Made by a program: the position numbers and the translations under genes. The notes under the pieces are model-generated. The model was not told the DNA's origin. It worked only from the letters and a program-made list of their open reading frames with translations, and did not search any database. From Acidobacteriota bacterium (GTDB lineage Bacteria > Acidobacteriota > Vicinamibacteria > Vicinamibacterales > UBA2999): 64,000 nt of DNA. Position 1 is the first letter of the stretch; each line of letters begins with the position of its first letter. The stretch is from assembly GCA_021730945.1 (NCBI GenBank), contig JAKFYH010000006.1, positions 62,001 through 126,000 on the forward strand. Reading direction: 5' to 3'. Below are positions 8,485 to 16,292 of this stretch, piece after piece.

Positions 8485-9606
8485 TCATTTCGTGGCCTGC
8501 CCCAACTGCTCCACCCGATCCGCGATCCGTGCGGCCGCGTCGGGCCGCGCCAGCGTGCGCGCGGCGGCCGACATCTGCTGCCGCCTGGCGGGTGCGGCCA
8601 CCAGCGCGGCGACCGCGTCGGCCAGCCGGACACCGTCCAATTCCCGCTCCTCCATCACCATCGCCGCACCGGCGCGGCCGAGCACCTCGGCGTTCTTGCG
8701 CTGGTGGTCGTCGGTCGCGGTCGGCAGTGGCACCAGAATGGCCGGCCGGCCCGACGCCGCCAGTTCCGCCAGGGTGGTCGCTCCGGCACGGCAGACCACC
8801 AAGTCGGCCGCCTTCATCGCTCGGTCGATTTCGAAGAGGAAGGCTTCGACTCGTGCCGCGAGGCCGGCGCGGTGGTACGCGGTCCGCACCAGTTCCAGAT
8901 CTCGCTCCCCGGTCTGGTGGGTGATCGCAAGGCGGAGCCCGGTGGCTGCCAGCCGCGACGCTGCCTCCACCATGGCCACGTTGATCGCGTGCGCGCCCTG
9001 AGAACCGCCAAAGATCAGTACCCGTGCCGCAGCAAGCGGCGTGCCCTGAGCAACATCGAAGGGCGTGTTCGTGTGATCATTTGCCTCCTCGTTCTGCGCC
9101 GGAAAGAACTCCGGTCGTACGGGATTGCCGGCCACGAATCCCGTGCGCGGGAAGTACGACAACGCCTCCTCGAAGTTCACCGCCGCGGCCCTGACGAAGC
9201 GGGCAAGCAGCCGGTTGGTGACACCCGGCACGGCGTTCTGCTCGAGCAACATGGTCGGATAGCCACGAACCGCTGCCAGCGCCAGCACCGGTCCCGAGGC
9301 AAAGCCGCCCACGCCAACCACGACCTGTGGCCGGCGCCGTGAAATCACCCGCCAGGCGTCGATGGCTGCCAGCGGCAGCAACAGCAGTCCACGCCAGCGA
9401 TCGGCGCGGCCCTTGCCCTTGAGCCCGGCCACCCGAATCAGGTCCAACTCGAAGCCCTCGCGCGGAACCACCCTGGCTTCGACGCCCTGCGCGGTGCCGA
9501 CAAACGACAGTTGTGCCGACAAGTCGCGGCGCTGCAGCTCGCGCGCCAGCGCAATTCCCGGGTACAAATGCCCGCCCGTGCCTCCGCCCGCGATCAGGAT
9601 GCGCAC
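8485..9606 (-). CDS. murG: UDP-N-acetylglucosamine--lipid I GlcNAc transferase
   Basis: MurG, a GT28 enzyme at the inner face of the membrane, transfers GlcNAc to lipid I to make lipid II. The 373-aa product has the donor loop GGGTGGHLYPG (residues 7-17), GNPVRPEF before the linker, the second glycine loop FGGSQGAHAIN and the donor-sugar motif CRAGATTLAEL. The linker between the two Rossmann domains is longer than usual and includes TPFDVAQG, encoded by a short palindromic repeat (9044-9063). The start is GTG, four bases after the ftsW stop begins. Confidence 0.97.
   Translation of the reverse strand: MRILIAGGGTGGHLYPGIALARELQRRDLSAQLSFVGTAQGVEARVVPREGFELDLIRVAGLKGKGRADRWRGLLLLPLAAIDAWRVISRRRPQVVVGVGGFASGPVLALAAVRGYPTMLLEQNAVPGVTNRLLARFVRAAAVNFEEALSYFPRTGFVAGNPVRPEFFPAQNEEANDHTNTPFDVAQGTPLAAARVLIFGGSQGAHAINVAMVEAASRLAATGLRLAITHQTGERDLELVRTAYHRAGLAARVEAFLFEIDRAMKAADLVVCRAGATTLAELAASGRPAILVPLPTATDDHQRKNAEVLGRAGAAMVMEERELDGVRLADAVAALVAAPARRQQMSAAARTLARPDAAARIADRVEQLGQATK
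9044..9063. repeat. REP-like element CCCTGAGC...GAAGGG inside murG
   Basis: CCCTGAGCAACATCGAAGGG matches the element at 31585-31603 (CCCTGAGCTGGTCGAAGGG) at both ends. Here it is read in frame on the minus strand as PFDVAQG in the murG interdomain linker. Elements of the type CTTCGAC-n-GCTCAGGG are known as dispersed repeats in several bacterial phyla. Confidence 0.6.
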
Positions 9607-9609
9607 CGG

Positions 9610-10719
9610 TCACGCCGCTCCCGTCTCCAGTTGCTGGTGCTGCGAAATGTTCAGCAGCACGCCGATGCTCAGAAGATTGATCAGCATCGACGACCCGCCG
9701 TTGCTGACCAGCGGCAGCGGAATGCCCTTGGTCGGCACCAGTCCCAGCACCACGCTGATGTTGAAGAACGCCTGCAGCACCAGCATCAGGGTGATGCCGA
9801 GGGCCAGGTAGGCGCCAAACGCGTCCGGGGCGCGCATGGCGGTCCTCAGGCCGCGCCAGCCGATCACACAAAAGCACAGCACCACGAACGAGGCGCCGAT
9901 CAGCCCGGTTTCCTCGGAGATCACGGCGAAGATGAAGTCGGTGAAGGGCTCGGGCAGATAGAACAACTTCTGCACGCCGGCCATCAGGCCCTTGCCGAAC
10001 ACGCCACCGGTGCCGACCGCGATCAACGACTGGATGATCTGGAAGCCGTCACCCAGCGGGTCGGCCCAGGGATCCATGAAGGTGAGCAGACGGCGGCGGC
10101 GGTAGTCGGCCTGCATCAGGATCACGTAGAGCGCGGGCAACGCCAGCAGCAGCGTCCCGAACAGGTAGCGGTAACTGAGGCCGGCGGCAAACACCATGAC
10201 GCCGATCACCGCGAGCAGCGACACCGAGGTGCCGAAGTCCGGCTCCAGCATGATCAGTCCGACCAGGCCGCCGACGATCAACCCGATCGGCACCAGCGAG
10301 TAACCCAGTTCGTTGATGCGATGGCGCCGGCGCTCAAGCACCAGCGCGGTAAAGATGATGGCGGTGAGCTTGGCCAGTTCCGAGGGCTGGATACCGAAAC
10401 CGCCGACGCCGAACCAGCGGCGGGTACCGTTGATCGGCCGCGAGAACAGCACCGCGACCAGCATCAATCCGACCCCGCCAATCAGCGCCCAAACCAGCTT
10501 GTCGTTCTTATAGGTGCGGTAGTCGATGCGCATGACGATCGACAGCACGGCGATACCCACGCACGCCCACATCAACTGGCGCGACACGAACAAGTACGGC
10601 TGCTGGAACCGTTCCAGCGCCACCAGCGCCGAGGCGCTGTAAACCATGACCACGCTGGCGCAAATCAGCGCCAGGGTCGCCACGAACAACCACTTGTCAC
10701 TCGACAACTTCCTTGCCAT
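9610..10719 (-). CDS. ftsW: Septal peptidoglycan glycosyltransferase FtsW (SEDS)
   Basis: FtsW is a SEDS-family polymerase that makes septal glycan strands from lipid II together with FtsI. The 369-aa product has about ten membrane helices. It also has family motifs: the loop NGTRRWFGVGGFGIQPSE near residue 95, then SEETGLIGA, and a conserved end (GIPLPLVSNGGSSML). The ATG at 10719 follows a 224-base gap after murD, the largest inside the dcw cluster. Confidence 0.96.
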   Translation of the reverse strand: MARKLSSDKWLFVATLALICASVVMVYSASALVALERFQQPYLFVSRQLMWACVGIAVLSIVMRIDYRTYKNDKLVWALIGGVGLMLVAVLFSRPINGTRRWFGVGGFGIQPSELAKLTAIIFTALVLERRRHRINELGYSLVPIGLIVGGLVGLIMLEPDFGTSVSLLAVIGVMVFAAGLSYRYLFGTLLLALPALYVILMQADYRRRRLLTFMDPWADPLGDGFQIIQSLIAVGTGGVFGKGLMAGVQKLFYLPEPFTDFIFAVISEETGLIGASFVVLCFCVIGWRGLRTAMRAPDAFGAYLALGITLMLVLQAFFNISVVLGLVPTKGIPLPLVSNGGSSMLINLLSIGVLLNISQHQQLETGAA

Positions 10720-10824
10720 ACTCTCGCCCCTCTCCAGGGGGCCTAAAGTTCGACGGCCTCGACTCGATAACTGGAGTGCACACCGCTCGTCCCTCGCCGT
10801 CCACGCCCGATGCGCAGGACGAGG

Positions 10825-10958
10825 GTGGCAAGCAGTCAGTAGTCGTCAGTCGCTCAGGGAATCGAGACACCAGCCTCGCAGACCGGGGCAGCCTGCGCTC
10901 CCAGCGACCAGCTCTTAATTGCCTCCAAACGGCTGACGACTACTCACTGCTTTGCCAC
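10825..10958. repeat. Long inverted repeat spanning the murD-ftsW joint
   Basis: The left arm, 10825-10851, and the right arm, 10931-10958, are inverted copies. Their 20-base cores (GCAGTCAGTAGTCGTCAGTC and its counterpart) differ at two positions, and both continue into GTGGCAA with one indel. The right arm includes the last codons and stop of murD. The rest of the gap (10720-10824) shows no gene and no clear promoter. Confidence 0.55.
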
Positions 10959-12305
10959 GAGCCGGTGAACCTCCTCCTTGAACCGCGTCCCGCGATCCGC
11001 GTAGTCGCGGAACATGTCAAAACTCGAACAGGCGGGCGCCAGCAGGACCACACCGTCTGGCACTGCCAGGTCCCACGCCTGTCGCACGGCGTCGGCGAGG
11101 CTGCCGGCCTCGACCACCGGCACCACGTCCGACAGCGCGGCCCGCACCAGCGGCCGCGCCTCGCCAATGGCGACCACCGCGCGGCCATGGGCGCGCAGCG
11201 GCCCGGCCAGGCCGGCGAAGTCACCACCCTTGAACTTGCCGCCGACAATCGCCACCACCTTGTCGAAGCTCTCGATCGAGCGCGCCGCCGAATCGACGTT
11301 GGTGGCCTTCGAGTCGTTGACGAACCGCACGCCGCCGCGCTCAGCCACCGGCTCCATCACGTGCTCGAGGCCGGTGAAGCCGTCCAATGCCTGCGCCAAT
11401 GACGCCCCGGTGGCGCCGGCCAGATGACTGATCGCGGCCGCCGCCACCACGTTGCTCAACATGTGGCGGCCGGCCAGATGCACGGCGGCCAGCGGCAACA
11501 AGGGCACGTCGCCCTCCGAGGTGCGGTGCCAGACGAAGCCGCGGCCGGCGTGAACCTCGGCCTGCGCGGTGTTGTCGACGGCGTAGCGCACGACCTGCGA
11601 TCGCGCCGGCCGCGACATCTGCATCGCTTCGGCGCTGTCGGCATTCACCACCGCCCAGTCGTGGACCTGCTGGTTGGCGAAGATCTGCGCCTTGGCAGCG
11701 GCATAGGCCGCCTCGCTCGGATGGCGATCGAGATGGTCTGGCGAAAAGTTGAGCAAGGCCGCGATCCAGGGACGGAACGTGTCGGTCGCCTCCAGCTGGA
11801 AACTGCTGGCTTCGATCACATGAACGGTGTCCGCCGTCGAGGATTCCACCTGGGCGCTGACCGGATAGCCGATATTGCCGCCCACCGTCACCTTGCGGCC
11901 GGCCGCCGCGAGCATGCGGCCCACCAGCGTGGTGGTCGTCGACTTGCCCTTGGTGCCGGTAATGGCCACAATCGGTCCGCGCAGCCAGCGCGACGCCAGC
12001 TCGAGTTCGCCGATCACCGGAATGCCAAGCGCCCGGGCGCGCTGAACTTCCGGCAGATCCAGTGGCACACCCGGGCTCATCACCACGAGGTTCGCCGTCT
12101 CGAACGACCCCAGGGTGTGCCCGCCCAGTTCCAGCCGCACTCCGGCGGCGACCAGCTCCGCGGCTTCGGGGATGGCGGCCTTCTGATCGGTCAGCGTGAC
12201 GGCGGCACCACGACCGACCAGCAGGCGCGCGGCGGCGACACCGCTCCTGGCGGCGCCGACAACCAGCACCCGCGATCCGCTGACGGAGAAAACAGGCTGC
12301 GTCAT
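10944..12305 (-). CDS. murD: UDP-N-acetylmuramoyl-L-alanine--D-glutamate ligase
   Basis: MurD adds D-glutamate to UDP-MurNAc-L-Ala in the cytoplasm. The 453-aa product shows an N-terminal Rossmann domain (VLVVGAARSGVAAARLL), the P-loop ITGTKGKSTTT, the NFSPDHLDRH motif and the C-terminal FVNDSKATNVDSA stretch. The ATG overlaps the mraY stop as ATGA. The final codons and stop form one arm of an inverted repeat. Confidence 0.97.
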   Translation of the reverse strand: MTQPVFSVSGSRVLVVGAARSGVAAARLLVGRGAAVTLTDQKAAIPEAAELVAAGVRLELGGHTLGSFETANLVVMSPGVPLDLPEVQRARALGIPVIGELELASRWLRGPIVAITGTKGKSTTTTLVGRMLAAAGRKVTVGGNIGYPVSAQVESSTADTVHVIEASSFQLEATDTFRPWIAALLNFSPDHLDRHPSEAAYAAAKAQIFANQQVHDWAVVNADSAEAMQMSRPARSQVVRYAVDNTAQAEVHAGRGFVWHRTSEGDVPLLPLAAVHLAGRHMLSNVVAAAAISHLAGATGASLAQALDGFTGLEHVMEPVAERGGVRFVNDSKATNVDSAARSIESFDKVVAIVGGKFKGGDFAGLAGPLRAHGRAVVAIGEARPLVRAALSDVVPVVEAGSLADAVRQAWDLAVPDGVVLLAPACSSFDMFRDYADRGTRFKEEVHRLVAKQ

Positions 12306-13387
12306 CTGAGTTTCAACGTCGTCAGGCTGAACAGCGCGAACAGGATGGCGATAATCAGAAAGCGCGTGATCACCTTGGGTTCTTCCCAGCCGCTTAGTTC
12401 GAAGTGGTGGTGCAGCGGCGCCATCTTGAACACCCGCTTGCCGCGCAACTTGAACGACGCGACCTGGATCACGACCGAGGCCGCCTCGATCACAAACACG
12501 CCGCCGACGATCACCAGCAGCAGCTCCTGCTTGATCAGGATGGCGACGGTGGCGATTGCGCCACCCAGGGCCAGCGAGCCCACGTCGCCCATGAAGATCT
12601 CGGCGGGGTGGGCGTTGTACCAGAGGAAGCCGAGGCTGGCGCCGACCAGGGCGCCGCAGAAGATGGTGAGTTCGCCGGCCGGCGCGAATCGCACCAGCAG
12701 CAGGTACTCGGCAAACACACGATGGCCGGTGATGTAGGCCAGCGCGGTGAAGCAGGCCGCTGCCACCGCAAAGGTGCTGATCGCCAGGCCGTCGAGGCCA
12801 TCGGTCAGGTTCACGGCGTTACTCCACGCCACCAGCACGAAGGCGGCGAACGGCACGTAGAACCAGCCGAGGTCCGGAATCCACTGTTTGACGAACGGGA
12901 AGATCAAGCGCGTGTTGTACAGGCTCTGGTCGGCCAGCCACATCAGCACGAGGCCAACGGTGACGCCGACCACCACCTGCAGGCCGAACTTGTAGCGCGG
13001 CGCCAGGCCGCCCGATGAACGCCGGGTAACCTTGAGGTAGTCGTCGAGAAACCCGATCGCGCCGAAAGCGGCCGTCGTGACAACCGCGATCCAGATGTAG
13101 ACATTGGTCAGGTCGGCCCACAACAAGGTCGGCACGAGCGCCGCCGCCAGAATCAGCAGGCCGCCCATGGTTGGCGTGCCGGCCTTGGCGCGATGCGACT
13201 CCGGGCCTTCCTGGCGGATGACCTGGCCGACTTGGAATTCGCGCAGGCGGCGAATCAGCCACGGACCCAGCACCAGGCTGACCACGAGCGCCGTCATGCT
13301 GGCCGCCGCCGTCCGGAACGTGATGTAGCGCGCCACGTTGAAGACCGACACCTGCGGGTAGAGCGAGATCAGAAGGTGATACAGCAT
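12302..13387 (-). CDS. mraY: Phospho-MurNAc-pentapeptide transferase
   Basis: MraY moves phospho-MurNAc-pentapeptide onto undecaprenyl phosphate to make lipid I. The 361-aa membrane protein of about ten helices has the catalytic aspartate motif GFLDDYLK, the NLTDGLDGLA motif and the histidine-rich loop APLHHHFE. All are canonical. It overlaps murF (TGATG) and murD (ATGA). Confidence 0.98.
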   Translation of the reverse strand: MLYHLLISLYPQVSVFNVARYITFRTAAASMTALVVSLVLGPWLIRRLREFQVGQVIRQEGPESHRAKAGTPTMGGLLILAAALVPTLLWADLTNVYIWIAVVTTAAFGAIGFLDDYLKVTRRSSGGLAPRYKFGLQVVVGVTVGLVLMWLADQSLYNTRLIFPFVKQWIPDLGWFYVPFAAFVLVAWSNAVNLTDGLDGLAISTFAVAAACFTALAYITGHRVFAEYLLLVRFAPAGELTIFCGALVGASLGFLWYNAHPAEIFMGDVGSLALGGAIATVAILIKQELLLVIVGGVFVIEAASVVIQVASFKLRGKRVFKMAPLHHHFELSGWEEPKVITRFLIIAILFALFSLTTLKLR

Positions 13388-14784
13388 CAGCCGAACACCT
13401 CCTGCAGCCGCGCCACCACCACTTCGGTGCGCGTGCCACGCGACCCCTTCACCAGGACCACATCACCCGAAGCGACCAGGCCGGCGACGGCAGGAGCGGC
13501 GTCCGCGCTGGTCGCAAAATGCGTCACCGCCGCAGCCGGGAGACCGGCCGCGATGGCGGCCTCGCCCAACGCGCGCGCCGGCGCGCCGCCGACGGTCACC
13601 AGCTTCGCGACCCGGCTGACGGCCACGACCCGGCCGCACTCCTGGTGCAACGCGGTCGACTGGTCGCCCAGTTCCAGCATCTCGCCAATCACCGCGATCC
13701 GGCGGGTCGCCCAGGTCCGCGACAGCACGTCCAGCGACAGCTTGAGCGCCGACGGGCTCGAGTTGTACGAGTCGTCGATCACCGCGACACCCTTGGGCAG
13801 GCGCAGCGTGGCGCCGCGGCTCGCCGACGGCTGCAAGCGCGCGGCGGTCTCGACAATGCGATCGAGTTCGACACCCAGGTGCAAGGCCACCGCCGTACCG
13901 GCCAGGACATTCATCAACGGACCGCGACCAAGCAGCGGCACCCGCAGGTCGCGCTCGCCGGCCGGTGTGACCAGGCGGCTCCGGGTGCCGTCCAGGCCGA
14001 GGTCTTCGACGTCGACCGCGCGCACGTCAGCGGTCTCGGAGAGGCCGAAGGCGATCTGCCGGCCGGCAAACGCGCGGGTGCGGGCGACCACGCGCGGGTC
14101 ATCGGCGTTGGCCACCAGCACGGTGGCGGCGTCGGCGCCCTCGAGGATCTCGGCCTTGGCGTCGGCGATGAGCTCGGCGGAACCAAAGTGGCCGATATGG
14201 GCCTCGCCGACGTTGGTCCAGACGCGGACCTCCGGCGTGGCCACGTCGACCAGCAACCGGATTTCGCCCGCGTGATTCATGCCCAACTCCATCACCGCCA
14301 CATCTGCCCCGTGTCTCAGCTCCAGCAACGACAGCGGCAACCCCAGGTGGTTGTTCAAGTTGCCGCGGTTCTTCACCACTCGCCGCGAGCTGCCCAGCAG
14401 CTCCGCGATCACGTCCTTGGTCGTGGTCTTCCCGGCGCTGCCGGTAATCGCCACGACGGTTGCCTTCGACTCGCGCCGCACGTAACGGGCCAGGTCCTGC
14501 AGCGCCCGCGTGGTCTCGCCCACTTCGATCACGAACGACTCGCTGCCCTCCGGGAGGGCCACTTCGCGGGCCACCACCATCCCGGCCGCCCGCCGCCGCG
14601 CCGCGGCGGCGACAAACTCGTGTCCATCGCGCGCGGCGACAATGGCGAAGAACAGGTCGCCGGCCGCCAGCGTCCGGCTGTCGATCGAGAACCCGGTCAC
14701 GTAGTGATCGCTGTCACCCGCCACCAGGCGGCCGCCCATCGCCGCGGCCAGCGTGCCGGCCGCGAGTGGAATGTCGGCCGCCAC
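13387..14784 (-). CDS. murF: UDP-MurNAc-tripeptide--D-alanyl-D-alanine ligase
   Basis: MurF attaches D-Ala-D-Ala to finish the cytoplasmic pentapeptide. The 465-aa product has the P-loop TGSAGKTTTKDV, the MELGMNHAGEI motif typical of MurF, and VIDDSYNSSP in the central domain. The start is GTG, sharing a base with the murE stop. No ddl gene for D-Ala-D-Ala synthesis lies in the window. Confidence 0.97.
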   Translation of the reverse strand: MAADIPLAAGTLAAAMGGRLVAGDSDHYVTGFSIDSRTLAAGDLFFAIVAARDGHEFVAAAARRRAAGMVVAREVALPEGSESFVIEVGETTRALQDLARYVRRESKATVVAITGSAGKTTTKDVIAELLGSSRRVVKNRGNLNNHLGLPLSLLELRHGADVAVMELGMNHAGEIRLLVDVATPEVRVWTNVGEAHIGHFGSAELIADAKAEILEGADAATVLVANADDPRVVARTRAFAGRQIAFGLSETADVRAVDVEDLGLDGTRSRLVTPAGERDLRVPLLGRGPLMNVLAGTAVALHLGVELDRIVETAARLQPSASRGATLRLPKGVAVIDDSYNSSPSALKLSLDVLSRTWATRRIAVIGEMLELGDQSTALHQECGRVVAVSRVAKLVTVGGAPARALGEAAIAAGLPAAAVTHFATSADAAPAVAGLVASGDVVLVKGSRGTRTEVVVARLQEVFG

Positions 14785-16292
14785 TAACTACCCTTCGCGC
14801 CGGCCTGGCGCCGCCTTGCCAGCGCGGCCCGCGCGACTTCGCCGTCATCAAACGGCAGCACGCGATCACCGATTTGCTGGTACTTCTCGTGGCCCTTGCC
14901 GGCGATCAGCACGACGTCGCCGGCCTCGGCCATCGCAATCGCGCGATCGATGGCGTCGGCGCGATCGACGATCGAGACCACGGTCGGAGTGCGCGACGAC
15001 TGGCTCCCGGCCGGAATGCCGCGCTCGATCTCCTCGATGATTCGCTTCGGGTCTTCGGTGCGCGGGTTGTCGGAGGTGATGACGACCACGTCGCTCAGCC
15101 GCGCCGCGACCATGCCCATCAGCGGCCGCTTGGACCGATCGCGATCACCGCCGCAGCCAAATACGGTGATCAGACGCCGGGCGGTCAGCGGGCGCGCCGT
15201 CTCGAGCAGGTTGCGCAAGGCGTCGTCGGTGTGTGCGTAGTCGACGACCGCGGTCACGTCGTCGGCCGGACTCGAGACCACCTCGAAGCGGCCGGGGACG
15301 CCGGCTAGGCCGGCCACCCCGCGCGCGATCGCGTCGTTCGGCACGCCGAGGGCCACCGCCGTGGCGGTGGCGGCCAGGATGTTGTAGACGTTGGGACGGC
15401 CGACCAGCTTCGACTCGATGTGCACGACGCCGTTCGGCGTCGTCACGTCGAAGCTGAGGCCGAGAAGCGTCATCGCCACCGGTCCGGGCCGGACGTCGGC
15501 GGCGGCGTTGATGGCATAGGTCACCGGCCGGCCGCAGATCTCGACCAGCGAGGCGCCGCGTGGATCGTCCAGGTTGATGACCGCCGGCGCGTCACGCGGG
15601 AGCATCTCGAACAGCCGCCGCTTGGCGGCGAAGTAGGCCTCCATGTCGGCGTGGAAGTCGAGGTGGTCGCGGGTGAGGTTGCTGAAGATCGCCGCGGCGA
15701 AGCGCATGCCGTCGACCCGCTTGAGCGACAGCGCGTGCGACGAGACTTCCATGATGGCGGACTTGTTGCCGTGGCGCAGCATGTCACTGAGCAACTGCTG
15801 GACGTCTGGCGCCTCGGGGGTCGTGCGCGATGCTTCGCGGTCTTCGCCGCCGATGCGATAGGCGACGGTGCCGAGCATGCCGGCGCGCTGCCCTGCCTGG
15901 TCGAGCATGGCCGCCAGCAGGTAGGCGGTGGTGGTCTTGCCGTTGGTGCCGGTCACGCCAATCACCGGCATGCGCCGGCTCGGATGATCGAAGAACCGAT
16001 CGGCGAGAAGGGCCAGTGCCAAGCGGGCGTCGCGAACCACGATCCACGGCACCGGCACGCCGGCCGGCGCCGGGGTTTCGGCGACCACGGCATGGGCGCC
16101 GCGGGCCAGCGCCTGGTCGACGAACACGGTGCCGTCGGCCTTGAGGCCCTTGAGGGCGACAAAGACCGCCGAAGTTACGACCCGGCGTGAGTCGTAGGCC
16201 ACCGCTTCCAGGCGGCGATCGCGCGCCAGCCCCGCTGGGGGCGGCGCCACCACCAGGTCCTGCAGGGTGTCCATCACGTCACCAAGCGTCAC
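14784..16292 (-). CDS. murE: UDP-MurNAc-L-Ala-D-Glu--2,6-diaminopimelate ligase
   Basis: MurE adds the third stem residue. The 502-aa product has the P-loop GVTGTNGKTTTAYLL and, in the C-terminal domain, SDNPRTEDP. The DNPR motif marks enzymes that use meso-diaminopimelate rather than lysine, so the peptidoglycan is probably DAP-type. GTG at 16292 overlaps the ftsI stop (GTGA). An ATG six codons later is a possible alternative. Confidence 0.97.
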   Translation of the reverse strand: MTLGDVMDTLQDLVVAPPPAGLARDRRLEAVAYDSRRVVTSAVFVALKGLKADGTVFVDQALARGAHAVVAETPAPAGVPVPWIVVRDARLALALLADRFFDHPSRRMPVIGVTGTNGKTTTAYLLAAMLDQAGQRAGMLGTVAYRIGGEDREASRTTPEAPDVQQLLSDMLRHGNKSAIMEVSSHALSLKRVDGMRFAAAIFSNLTRDHLDFHADMEAYFAAKRRLFEMLPRDAPAVINLDDPRGASLVEICGRPVTYAINAAADVRPGPVAMTLLGLSFDVTTPNGVVHIESKLVGRPNVYNILAATATAVALGVPNDAIARGVAGLAGVPGRFEVVSSPADDVTAVVDYAHTDDALRNLLETARPLTARRLITVFGCGGDRDRSKRPLMGMVAARLSDVVVITSDNPRTEDPKRIIEEIERGIPAGSQSSRTPTVVSIVDRADAIDRAIAMAEAGDVVLIAGKGHEKYQQIGDRVLPFDDGEVARAALARRRQAGAKGS

